64,000 nt of DNA from Nitrosomonas sp. (GTDB lineage Bacteria; Pseudomonadota; Gammaproteobacteria; Burkholderiales; Nitrosomonadaceae), in contig NZ_JAHBZY010000003.1 in the NCBI RefSeq assembly GCF_019635155.1, positions 1 to 64,000 of the forward strand. The letters are read 5' to 3'. The notes beneath the pieces were generated by a model. That model saw only the letters and a list, made by a program, of their open reading frames with translations. It did no database searches and had not been told where the DNA came from. Position numbers and translations under genes: made by a program. Position 1 is the stretch's first letter; each line of letters opens with the position of its first letter. Shown piece after piece: positions 1 to 8,511 of the stretch.

Positions 1-363
1 TTTATTGAACATGTTCTCATAAAACTATTTTAAACAATCACTTTTCGCATACTTAATCACTAGCTTTCGTCTTACTTACAACAGTTTGTTGTAGTATCGG
101 TAATGCTGATTGATTAACACAACTTTAATGAATCGAAATAATGTTTAAATGCTTGTGCGAAAAGGTTTGACTGATGTTACGACAGAAAGCTTGCAATCTT
201 AATTTGCAATAGAAAGGCATATCGAGGGGTATTTGAACGATACAATCAACTTGCTTGTTGATTGCGTGAATTCTCCTTAATTAAGAGTTAACTCTTTTCA
301 TGATTGAATTACAGGTGAAATGTGTTTTCGAATAATAATTCGGATTGATGCAAGGAGAGGCTG
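1..363. other. Non-coding leader region upstream of the hybrid kinase gene
   Basis: No supportable gene lies in these 363 bases; all frames break quickly and the region is AT-rich. It holds a 17-bp palindrome (77-93) and a copy of GCATACTTA (47-55), both of which also occur upstream of the gene at 15678. A good ribosome binding site (aaggagagg) sits just before the ATG at 364. The far left edge could carry the last codons of a gene running in from outside, but there is too little to say. Confidence 0.6.
77..93. promoter_or_regulatory. 17-bp palindrome, possible operator
   Basis: TACAACA and TGTTGTA form a perfect 7-bp inverted repeat around gtt. It aligns with the 17-bp palindrome at 15547-15563 at 12 of 17 positions, and all differences are transitions. 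Its position about 270 bp before the kinase start would allow a regulatory role; that role is inference. Confidence 0.3.
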
Positions 364-3300
364 ATGAAATTCACTTCGCTTACACAACGCTTTGCTGTCT
401 GGTTTACATTAGTTTCCTTATTGCCCATCTTACTGATTGGTAACAGTTTGCTGCACACGTTGGAAACTGAAGCTAAGAAAACCGCTATCCACACTGTTTC
501 TGCCATTGCTGACAAAAAAGTTGAGCAGATTGATAGTTATTTACAAGAGCGCTTGCTTGACGCCAGCTTACTCCGGGATGCGAGTACGACATACGATGCA
601 ATGATTAAGCTTTCAAGGGCATTTTATGAAAGCGGTATCGACTCGGATGAATATCTTCAATTGGATGCTAACTATCGCGGAAACTTCCGGCGCTTTGTTC
701 AAGAGGCGAAATATTACGATCTATTTTTAATCTCATTAAAAGGTGACATTGTTTATTCGGATGCGCACGAGTCTGATTTTGCAACGAATTTATTTACGGG
801 TCCTTACCGGGATACCGGGCTTGCGATAGTTGCACGCCGTGCGTTGGATGATTTAATCAGCAGTATTTCCGATTTTGAGTATTATGAACCTTCGCGAGGA
901 GCGATTGCCGCTTTTGTTGCAACGCCGATTATTGTTTCCGGGGAGTTAAAGGGCGTACTGGCATTGCAAATTTACAGCGAACGTGTCTTTGAGGTTATTG
1001 CAAATAATGTGGGATTAAGCGACAGCGGTGAAACAATAGTTGCCCGCTTGGAGGATAAGCAGACAGCACTCATTATGGCTCCGCTGAAATATGATGCTGG
1101 AGCGGCATTAAAGCGCACCATTCCACTCAATAATTTACCGTCATCCACAGCCATGCAGCATGCTTTAAATGGGGAGTCTGGCGGAGCGATTACCGTGGAT
1201 TATCGGGGTAAAGAGGTTATTGCGGCATGGCGCTATTTGCCGAGAATGAAATGGGGAATCGTTGTTCATATCGATGCCGATGAAGCGTTCGCTTCCGTAT
1301 ATACGGTTCATTACATGGGGTTGATATTGCTGGCTTTGACCGTATTAGCCGCATTGTTTGGTGCTGTTCTATTTAACCGTCGGGTCGTAACACCCTTGAA
1401 GCACTTGAATCAGAATGCGCTAGACATTTCAGCGGGTAATTTTCATCAAAGGGTCGCAGTCGAAGGTTGGGATGAAATGAAGCAGCTCGCCGATACATTT
1501 AATGTCATGACAGAGCAACTTAACGCCAGTGATCAGAAACGCAATAAAGCGGAGAATAATTTACTAAAGCTCAATCAGGAGCTTGAAGAAAGAGTGACAG
1601 CCCGGACTGCCGATCTGCAACGCGCAAATATCGCTTTAGCAATAAAAGAAGAAGAAATGCGTTCAGTTGTTGAGCATATGGTGGATTGTGTTGTTACAAC
1701 CGACGAGAAAGGAACGATTCTCTCAGTCAATCCGGTCATGGAAAAACTATTCGGCTATAGCCATGATGAAATGATCGGACAGAATATTGCGATCATTATA
1801 CCGGAGCCTGATCGAAGCAAACATGAGAGTTATATGGAAAATTACTGTCGGACCGGACATGGTCAGGAGTATGTCGGTCGCCCGTATCTTTCAGGTTCTC
1901 ATGGAATTGGATTGGGTCGGGAAGTGATTGGCGTCAATAAAGATGGGGAACAGTTAGAGCTCTATTTAGCGGTCAGTGAATACTTTGTTGCCGAGAAAAG
2001 ACATTTCACCGGTGTGTTGCGGGATATTCGCGAGCATGTGCGCATTATGCAGGACTTAAGGCAGGCTCAAGTAGATGCGGATCAAGCTAATAAGGCCAAA
2101 TCAGCATTTTTGGCCGCAATGAGTCATGAAATCCGCACACCGATGAATGGTGTAATCGGTATGATTGACGTGCTGAGGCAGACCAGTCTAAGCGGTTATC
2201 AAATGGAAATGGCCAATTTGATAAGAGATTCTGCGTATGCATTACTTGCCATCATTGAGGATATTCTGGATTTTTCCAAAATTGAGGCCGGTAAGCTGGA
2301 AATCGAAAAGATTCCAATGTCAATCGCCAGCATTGTCGAAAACGCTTGCGGTATGTTGGCGCAACTGGCTCTTAACAAGAAAGTTGAGCTAACGTTGTTC
2401 ATTGACCCCGCTATTCCGAAAAATGTGCTGGGTGATCCCCTACGGTTACGTCAAGTACTTGTCAATATTGTCAATAATGCAATCAAATTTTCCAGCAAGC
2501 AAGAAAAACAAGGCAAAGTTTCGGTGCGGGTTTTATTGACGGAGTCCGATTCGGAGAAAACTGTAGTTACGTTTCAAATTACCGACAACGGGATCGGTAT
2601 GGATAAAATGACACAAGAAAAGCTATTCAAATCCTTTTCCCAGGGAGATCCATCGACCACCCGGCGATTTGGCGGAACCGGTCTGGGATTGGCGATCTCC
2701 CATCATCTTGCAGAATTGATGGATGCGGAAATTACCGTACAGAGTGAGCCCCAGCATGGCTCCGCTTTTATTATCCAAATGCCTTTCATTCCTTTACCGG
2801 ATAAGCCTAACGCTATACAGACAATTGAAGATCTCGCGGGATTGAATTGCTTGATCCTAGGGAGCAATGAGAGTCTAAGTAATGATTTGGCGGTTTATTT
2901 ACAAAGCGCGGGTGCAAGCGTCAAGCAAGTCACCGACTTTTCTCAGTTGAATCGATTGATCCGGCGATTAACTCCCGGGCTCTGGCTTGTTGTAATCGAT
3001 GCGGGGCAGGAAGGGCCATCGATTGACGAGCTTCGCGCGGTATTCAGTGAACGCTCCGAAAAGATCAAGGCGAATGTGCACAGTGTGACGGATAAATCGA
3101 CAGCATTTATTGAACCCCGCTTTGTGGTGATCAAACGCGGCCGCCGCAGACAGGCACGTATTGAAGATATTGATATTATCACGCTGGATGGTGATGTGAT
3201 GTATCGTCAGTCGCTGCTGCGAGCAATGGCAATCGCGGCCGGAAGAACCGATGCATACGAGGAAAAAACATCGATCGTTGATGTTTTAAAACAGGCGCCG

Positions 3301-4104
3301 GTGCCTATTTCCCGTGAAGAAGCTTTGCGGCAAGGTAAATTAATTTTGGTTGCGGAAGATAATGAGATCAATCAGAAAGTTATCCGGCAGCAACTCAATC
3401 TGCTTGGTTATGCCGCTGATATTGCCAATGATGGATTGGAAGCATTGAAGCGTTTTCAGCAATGTAATTATGGGCTGCTTCTGACAGATCTGCATATGCC
3501 CGAAATGGACGGTTTCGATTTGACGAAAAAGATTCGTGCGACGGAAACCGGGCAGAAGCATCTGCCAATTGTCGCATTGACCGCTAACGCGTTGAAAGGA
3601 GAAAAAGAACATTGTTTGAGCATTGGTATGGATGATTATTTAAGTAAACCGGTGCAACTGGAGGACTTACATTCTTTATTGGAAAAATATTTGCCAAACT
3701 CAAAACCGGAATCAGAAATACCATCGAATGATCCGCTGATCGAACCAATCGATGACATAAAAGCAACGCCAGCGGTTGTGGATGTGAGTGTATTAAAAGA
3801 ATTGGTAGGCGATGACCCGGCAACGATCAAGGAATTGCTTTTGGAATTTCGTACCGACGCCGAAAAAATCGCACTAGAGATACTTGCGGCATATCAATCA
3901 AAACAATTCGCGGTGGTTGGATCGCTGGCGCATAAACTTAAATCATCTGCGCGCTCGGTGGGAGCGATTGCTTTGGGTGATTTGTGTGCTGAAATCGAAC
4001 AAGCTGGTAAAGGGAGTGATGCGGCAACCCTGGCAACAATCTTGCCGCAATTCAGCACTCAATTGGCGGCGGTGAGGTCTTATTTGGAAAAAAACGAGTC
4101 GTAG
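364..4104 (+). CDS. Hybrid sensor histidine kinase / response regulator with Hpt domain
   Basis: A 1246-residue inner-membrane phosphorelay kinase. Visible in order: a membrane helix near residues 10-30, a long periplasmic Cache-like sensor, a second helix near 318-337, HAMP (about 337-392), PAS (about 430-550), HisKA with the phosphorylated His588 in SHEIRTPMNG, a HATPase domain with the GTGLGLAIS box, a degenerate receiver-like stretch (about 835-960), a normal receiver with Asp1042 in LLLTDLHMPEMDG, and a C-terminal Hpt domain with His1190 in AHKLKSSAR. It thus carries a complete His-Asp-His relay of the BarA/ArcB type. The ligand and partner regulator are unknown; no response regulator gene is adjacent. 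The start is fixed by a strong ribosome binding site. The next gene is convergent. Confidence 0.93.
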   Translation: MKFTSLTQRFAVWFTLVSLLPILLIGNSLLHTLETEAKKTAIHTVSAIADKKVEQIDSYLQERLLDASLLRDASTTYDAMIKLSRAFYESGIDSDEYLQLDANYRGNFRRFVQEAKYYDLFLISLKGDIVYSDAHESDFATNLFTGPYRDTGLAIVARRALDDLISSISDFEYYEPSRGAIAAFVATPIIVSGELKGVLALQIYSERVFEVIANNVGLSDSGETIVARLEDKQTALIMAPLKYDAGAALKRTIPLNNLPSSTAMQHALNGESGGAITVDYRGKEVIAAWRYLPRMKWGIVVHIDADEAFASVYTVHYMGLILLALTVLAALFGAVLFNRRVVTPLKHLNQNALDISAGNFHQRVAVEGWDEMKQLADTFNVMTEQLNASDQKRNKAENNLLKLNQELEERVTARTADLQRANIALAIKEEEMRSVVEHMVDCVVTTDEKGTILSVNPVMEKLFGYSHDEMIGQNIAIIIPEPDRSKHESYMENYCRTGHGQEYVGRPYLSGSHGIGLGREVIGVNKDGEQLELYLAVSEYFVAEKRHFTGVLRDIREHVRIMQDLRQAQVDADQANKAKSAFLAAMSHEIRTPMNGVIGMIDVLRQTSLSGYQMEMANLIRDSAYALLAIIEDILDFSKIEAGKLEIEKIPMSIASIVENACGMLAQLALNKKVELTLFIDPAIPKNVLGDPLRLRQVLVNIVNNAIKFSSKQEKQGKVSVRVLLTESDSEKTVVTFQITDNGIGMDKMTQEKLFKSFSQGDPSTTRRFGGTGLGLAISHHLAELMDAEITVQSEPQHGSAFIIQMPFIPLPDKPNAIQTIEDLAGLNCLILGSNESLSNDLAVYLQSAGASVKQVTDFSQLNRLIRRLTPGLWLVVIDAGQEGPSIDELRAVFSERSEKIKANVHSVTDKSTAFIEPRFVVIKRGRRRQARIEDIDIITLDGDVMYRQSLLRAMAIAAGRTDAYEEKTSIVDVLKQAPVPISREEALRQGKLILVAEDNEINQKVIRQQLNLLGYAADIANDGLEALKRFQQCNYGLLLTDLHMPEMDGFDLTKKIRATETGQKHLPIVALTANALKGEKEHCLSIGMDDYLSKPVQLEDLHSLLEKYLPNSKPESEIPSNDPLIEPIDDIKATPAVVDVSVLKELVGDDPATIKELLLEFRTDAEKIALEILAAYQSKQFAVVGSLAHKLKSSARSVGAIALGDLCAEIEQAGKGSDAATLATILPQFSTQLAAVRSYLEKNES

Positions 4105-4263
4105 TTTTAGAGAAACCTTTAGAGCGTTTTTTGAGAGCTAAACGAGATGCGGTAATCAGCTTGAATTACCATTGATCTGATTGGGTGGAACGGTTATCGC
4201 CGGTAATGCCGGGCTTTTAGTGCCGCTTCCTAAGCATGAATTTTACAGACGATTACATCGGAA

Positions 4264-4875
4264 TCAATAAAAAGCGGGCATGGATATTCCCATCCACAGC
4301 ATCATGAGAACAATCATCGTAATGCCGATTCCGATGGTGCCAATGATCATTCCGATTAGAATCGTAACGCCGTCTCGATTGAGAAGCCCTAAAGACATCA
4401 CCAGAACTCCCCATCCGGGTGGAAAATTTGTCAAAGGAATCGGAAGAGCGATGGATACGGTGAAAACAAATGCAAAGATACCGATGATTCGTTCCCATGT
4501 ATGTACGCTGATGTAAGTCATGCGAGGTTGCATTCTATTCTCTATTTTTCTCAACCAGGGATTTGCCTTAGTGATTATTTTTTCCAGACTTTCTCGCTTA
4601 ACAATTTTTTTCTCTATCCAAGCTGGAAGCCATGGGGCGCGCATACCTAAAATCATTTGAGTAGAAAAAATGAATAATGGAATTGAGAAAAGGGTTGTGT
4701 ATCCCGGGGGAACGGGGATTGGCAAGCAAAGCGGTAAAGCTCCGATTGCCATTAAAATGCCAAAGCCTCGTTCATGCAGGGCATTTTTGATTTCACCCAC
4801 GGTCATGGCTTCTTTCTTATTTTCAATTACAACAATTGCCAGGAAATCAGAAGTAGGGCGCTCTTTAATTGTCAT
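4264..4875 (-). CDS. ExoD-family membrane protein
   Basis: About 203 residues, resembling the ExoD family (exopolysaccharide synthesis protein ExoD of rhizobia). The N-terminal half holds the family-like stretch GEIKNALHERGFGILMAIGALP and a PVPPGYTT segment; several hydrophobic stretches follow, including a C-terminal glycine- and isoleucine-rich helix pair. ExoD members are inner-membrane proteins of poorly defined biochemistry, linked to exopolysaccharide and alkali tolerance. I chose the ATG at 4875 over the TTG six bases upstream because AAGGA is correctly spaced before it. It lies 45 bp behind the efflux permease gene on the same strand, so co-transcription is possible. Confidence 0.72.
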   Translation of the reverse strand: MTIKERPTSDFLAIVVIENKKEAMTVGEIKNALHERGFGILMAIGALPLCLPIPVPPGYTTLFSIPLFIFSTQMILGMRAPWLPAWIEKKIVKRESLEKIITKANPWLRKIENRMQPRMTYISVHTWERIIGIFAFVFTVSIALPIPLTNFPPGWGVLVMSLGLLNRDGVTILIGMIIGTIGIGITMIVLMMLWMGISMPAFY

Positions 4876-4920
4876 TCTCAATTCCTTTTTTAGTTTCGAG
4901 GCAAGCCGCGCATCAGGGAA

Positions 4921-6144
4921 TTACTCATAACGTAGCGCATCAACGGGCTTTAACGAAGATGCCTTCCTCGCCGGATAAAAACCAAAGAAAACCCCGACAG
5001 CGGATGAAAATAGAAAAGCCAGACCGATCATGCCGAACGTGATGACGATCAGCATATCCGCGACCTGGCTTACGATCCATGCCCCTGTGATTCCTAGTAA
5101 CAATCCGATACTACCTCCCAAAACACAAATCATGATCGCTTCCAGTAAAAATTGAGTAAGGATTGCGCGTTGATTGGCGCCCAAAGCCATCCGAATACCG
5201 ATCTCGCGAGTACGCTCCGTAACCGAAACCAACATGATGTTCATAATGCCGATGCCACCTACCATCAAAGAAACTGATGCAATGGCGCCTAGCACAATTG
5301 ACATGATTTTTGCGGCATCCGTAGCCACATCGGCAATCGCTGTTAGGTTACGCACAGTAAAATCATTATCCTTACCTTGTTGAATCCGGTGGCGTTGACG
5401 CAGTAACTGGGTTATTTCGATTTCTGCGATATCCATGTCATCGGCAGATTTTCCTTGTACCAACATATAACGGATAGAACCTGGAAACTGATTGCCGGTA
5501 ATTTGTCTTTCGCTGGTGGTGATAGGGATATAAACGTTATCGTCTTGATCGCGCCCCGTTAGACTTTGTCCTTTAGCCATCAGTACACCGACGACTTGGA
5601 AAGGCCTATTGGTGATCCGGATCGTTTTGCCAATCGGATCCTCTTCCCCGAAAAGATTTTTCGCAGTAACCGAACCTAAAACAGCTACACGGGCGGCGGA
5701 ACGTAAATCGGATTCGGTGAAAGTTGTGCCGGATTCCATTTTCCAGTTACCGACAACAAAATAATCGGGCGTGGTTCCCGTGATGATCGTGCTCCAGTTC
5801 TTGGAAGCATAGTTGAGTTGCACTGTTCCGGTCGTAACCGGTGACGTTGCTGCGATCGATGTCAAATCCGCGATGGCATAAGCATCATTGATGGTTAGTG
5901 TTCTTACGCTACCGCTGCCGAAGCTGAAGCCGCCGGATGATGTGGCGCCCGGTACTACAAGGAATAAATTGCTACCCATTGCTGCAATCGTTTCATTTAT
6001 TTTAGTGCGCGCGCCTTGTCCAATGGACAGCATCAGCACTACTGCAGCGACACCGATAATCATACCCAGCATCGTTAGCCCGGTTCGCAGGCGATTTTGA
6101 CGTAAAGCGCGGAACGCTTCGCTGAGAATTGTAGTTAAGTTCAT
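4921..6144 (-). CDS. MacB-type ABC transporter permease (FtsX family)
   Basis: A 407-residue ABC permease of the MacB/FtsX type: an N-terminal helix (about 22-42), a large periplasmic MacB core domain, and three C-terminal helices typical of FtsX permeases. The sequence ERTREIGIRMALGA before the second helix group is a hallmark of the family. In MacB of enteric bacteria the ATPase is fused to the permease; here the ATPase is a separate gene just upstream. With that ATPase and the periplasmic adaptor it should form a tripartite efflux or export pump ending at an outer-membrane TolC-like channel, which is not encoded here. The substrate cannot be read from the sequence. Confidence 0.9.
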   Translation of the reverse strand: MNLTTILSEAFRALRQNRLRTGLTMLGMIIGVAAVVLMLSIGQGARTKINETIAAMGSNLFLVVPGATSSGGFSFGSGSVRTLTINDAYAIADLTSIAATSPVTTGTVQLNYASKNWSTIITGTTPDYFVVGNWKMESGTTFTESDLRSAARVAVLGSVTAKNLFGEEDPIGKTIRITNRPFQVVGVLMAKGQSLTGRDQDDNVYIPITTSERQITGNQFPGSIRYMLVQGKSADDMDIAEIEITQLLRQRHRIQQGKDNDFTVRNLTAIADVATDAAKIMSIVLGAIASVSLMVGGIGIMNIMLVSVTERTREIGIRMALGANQRAILTQFLLEAIMICVLGGSIGLLLGITGAWIVSQVADMLIVITFGMIGLAFLFSSAVGVFFGFYPARKASSLKPVDALRYE

Positions 6145-6211
6145 CGAGTTCGATCCATTCTTAAGAATTGCATGTTATGACTAACCCAAATGGAATCAAA
6201 CTGAACCTGGT

Positions 6212-6958
6212 TTAGTGATCGCCGGTAATGGTATTTTTGTCGTCATAAATGACACATCCGTCTTTTAATCGGATTAAACGCCTTGCATAGGACGCGATGT
6301 CGTCTTCATGAGTCACCAGTACGATTGTTATTCCTTGCTCGCGATTCAGTTGCTCAAATAACAACATAATCTCCTTGCTGGTTTGGGTATCCAGATTGCC
6401 GGTTGGTTCATCCGCAAGAATTAAAGGAGGGTGATTGACCAATGCGCGGCTGATCGCAACACGCTGTTGCTGCCCACCTGATAGTTGATTGGGTTGATGC
6501 ATGGCAAATTTTTCCAGACCGGTGCGGCATAAAAGCGCGAGTGCTTGCTTGCGGCTTTGGGATCGATTAATGCCGGCATATAACAGTGGAACGGCGACAT
6601 TATCCAAGGCTGTCATGCGTTTTAGAAGATTGAATCCTTGAAATACAAACCCGATACTTTGATTCCGAATGCGTGCCAATTCATTTTCGGTCAGTGTGGA
6701 GATATTTTTGCCCGACAACCAGTAAGATCCACTGGTCGGTATATCCAAACAACCGAGGATATTCATTAATGTTGATTTTCCCGATCCCGAATGTCCCATG
6801 ATGGCAACAAATTCACCTTGATACACCGTCATGTTGATGTCAAATAACACCTGATTGACAATGGATTTGCCATCGGTGCCTTGTAAGCTATAGCTTTTAC
6901 ACAAATTTTCAATTCGTATGACGGTCGTATCAGCGTTATTGTTTTGAGTCAGAACCAT
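6212..6958 (-). CDS. MacB-type ABC transporter ATP-binding protein
   Basis: A 248-residue ATPase of the LolD/MacB class. Walker A is at residues 55-63 (GHSGSGKST), the ABC signature LSGGQ at 159-163, Walker B at 179-184 with the catalytic glutamate in LADEPTGNLD, and an H-loop in VTHED near 217. It drives the permease encoded 67 bp downstream. Its ATG overlaps the TAA stop of the adaptor gene by one base, which indicates translational coupling and one operon of adaptor, ATPase and permease. The leader residues before the Walker domain are slightly longer than usual. Confidence 0.92.
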   Translation of the reverse strand: MVLTQNNNADTTVIRIENLCKSYSLQGTDGKSIVNQVLFDINMTVYQGEFVAIMGHSGSGKSTLMNILGCLDIPTSGSYWLSGKNISTLTENELARIRNQSIGFVFQGFNLLKRMTALDNVAVPLLYAGINRSQSRKQALALLCRTGLEKFAMHQPNQLSGGQQQRVAISRALVNHPPLILADEPTGNLDTQTSKEIMLLFEQLNREQGITIVLVTHEDDIASYARRLIRLKDGCVIYDDKNTITGDH

Positions 6959-8103
6959 TAAAAGAACCTTAACCTAAACTTGCTCTCGGATTCCTTCTTA
7001 TCAACCGCTTCACTAATAATGACCTGATCTCCGGGGTTAATTTCTCCACTGATGATTTCCGTGAAATTCCCATCGGAAATTCCAGTGACAATATTCACAG
7101 GCAGGGGGGTATTTTCCTTTAGAACGAATAGCTTTGATTGCCCGGTTTTAGGTGAAGTTTTACCCGATTCATTAAAATGATTGTCTTTCGGTTGAAATCG
7201 TAAAGCTGCATTGGGGGTCCGTAGAACATCGTTTTTTTGCGCCACAACAAAGTGAATATTGGCAGTCATGCCAGGGAGCAAAGCTTCATCTTGATTATCG
7301 ACGATTGCGACGACGTTGTAAGTGACAACATTTTCCTGAATGGTCGGATTGAGCCGGACTTGCTTTACAGCACCGGTAAAATGGCGATTCTGGAAAGCAT
7401 CGACCGAGAAATTGATCGCTTGTTCGGTATGTAATAAACCAATATCCGCTTCCGCAACGCTGATATTAATTTGCATCTGATGTAAATCTTGAGCAATTTT
7501 AAATAAGATCGGTGTCTGAAAGTTGGCTGCAACGGTTTGACCGATATCGACATCCCGGTCAATCACGACCCCTGATATCGGAGAGCGAATAATGCTGTAG
7601 TTAAGATTGGTTTGATCGCGTTCCACTTGCGCTTTACTGACAGCTAATTGCGCGCGCGCTGTCTCGGTTTCTTGCTCGGTTATCTCCAAGGCTTCCGGCG
7701 AGATGAATCCCTGTTGTTGTAATAATCGATGGCGCTTTAGTTTATTTTCCGCAATTTTTAATGCTGTTTGCGCACTTAGAAGATTGGCTTTGGATTGTTG
7801 CAATTGCGCACGTAATAATGCCGGATCGAGTTCTGCCAGAATCTGGCCGATTTCTACGCGATCGTTATAGTCTGCATGCAGCTTTGCCACGGTACCCGAA
7901 ACCTGAGTACCGACATTGACTAAAATAAGCGGCGTTAACGTGCCATTGGCGGAGATCGTTTGAATAATGTCGCCGCGTTCAATACTTCTGGTTTTATATT
8001 GATTCGTCTGAGATTCTTTCTGATTGATACTGTACCAATAAGTAATAATGGCAATAATCAATACTAATAGAAGAGCAATTCGCTTGCCATTTTGAGTAAA
8101 CAT
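6958..8103 (-). CDS. MacA-like periplasmic adaptor (membrane fusion) protein
   Basis: A 381-residue HlyD/MacA-family adaptor: a single membrane anchor (about 8-25), a lipoyl half-motif near GTLTPLILVNVGTQVSG, a long coiled-coil hairpin rich in Gln, Ala and Leu, the second lipoyl half near SPISGVVIDR, then beta-barrel and membrane-proximal domains. It should bridge the ABC permease in the inner membrane and an outer-membrane channel. First gene of the three-gene efflux operon. The order matches macAB loci, but the exact substrate (macrolide, peptide or lipid) is not determined by this sequence, so no symbol is given. Confidence 0.88.
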   Translation of the reverse strand: MFTQNGKRIALLLVLIIAIITYWYSINQKESQTNQYKTRSIERGDIIQTISANGTLTPLILVNVGTQVSGTVAKLHADYNDRVEIGQILAELDPALLRAQLQQSKANLLSAQTALKIAENKLKRHRLLQQQGFISPEALEITEQETETARAQLAVSKAQVERDQTNLNYSIIRSPISGVVIDRDVDIGQTVAANFQTPILFKIAQDLHQMQINISVAEADIGLLHTEQAINFSVDAFQNRHFTGAVKQVRLNPTIQENVVTYNVVAIVDNQDEALLPGMTANIHFVVAQKNDVLRTPNAALRFQPKDNHFNESGKTSPKTGQSKLFVLKENTPLPVNIVTGISDGNFTEIISGEINPGDQVIISEAVDKKESESKFRLRFF

Positions 8104-8511
8104 CTGGAAATATCTTTTTTCAATGAGGTAGCGCTAATGTCGATTACTTTTACGAGTGTTTAAATAGTATAAAGCATTCGTATTTTAAACTTTAATAGGG
8201 GAGAGCAGTATCAGAATATGTTGGAGCTGAAGCGGATCAGAGCGCCTCAGAAATGTATTGAGAGGTTAAGTCGTAGTTTTTAGTTAAGAAAGCATGGATC
8301 CAGTGCTTTTTGAATATGAGCAAAATAAGCAGTTACCAATTTCGTACGGTTGATTGCTTTGTGAAGCTCTGAAAAATGATGCGTGATGATCAAGCAAGTC
8401 AAAATCAGGCGAAGAAGCGCAGTTTACATCAAGGTAAATGAGCTTCCGCACCTGATTCCGATACTGCAGATCAAACACTACAATTTTTCAGAACTTCTTT
8501 AACAATAAATA
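8104..8511. other. 408-bp intergenic gap containing a symmetric element
   Basis: Between the adaptor gene start and the lipoprotein gene stop no convincing gene is seen. The half next to the lipoprotein gene is taken up by a long inverted-repeat element (8363-8497). The rest (8104-8350) must hold the promoter of the efflux operon; a TAGCGCTA hexamer-like palindrome lies at about 8129-8136, but I could not place a promoter with confidence. Confidence 0.6.
8363..8497. repeat. 135-bp dyad-symmetric MITE- or REP-like element
   Basis: The ends are 15-bp inverted repeats: GAAGCTCTGAAAAAT (8363-8377) and ATTTTTCAGAACTTC (8483-8497), 14 of 15 matching. Nested inside are AATCAGG/CCTGATT (8403-8409 and 8451-8457), GAAGC/GCTTC (8414-8418 and 8442-8446) and GTTTAC/GTAAAT (8422-8427 and 8434-8439), all centred on base 8430. 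Chance is a poor explanation for four arms sharing one centre. It starts 15 bp behind the stop of the lipoprotein gene. It has no coding capacity, so if mobile it would need a transposase elsewhere; it may also act as an RNA 3' end. Confidence 0.6.

Noticed and set aside
4151-4170. GGTAAT/ATTACC hairpin behind the hybrid kinase gene
   Set aside because: A six-pair AT-rich stem without a T-run; not convincing as a terminator.
8284-8478. 64-codon minus-strand frame between the efflux and lipoprotein genes
   Set aside because: It overlaps the symmetric repeat element, which explains its sequence; no ribosome binding site or family.
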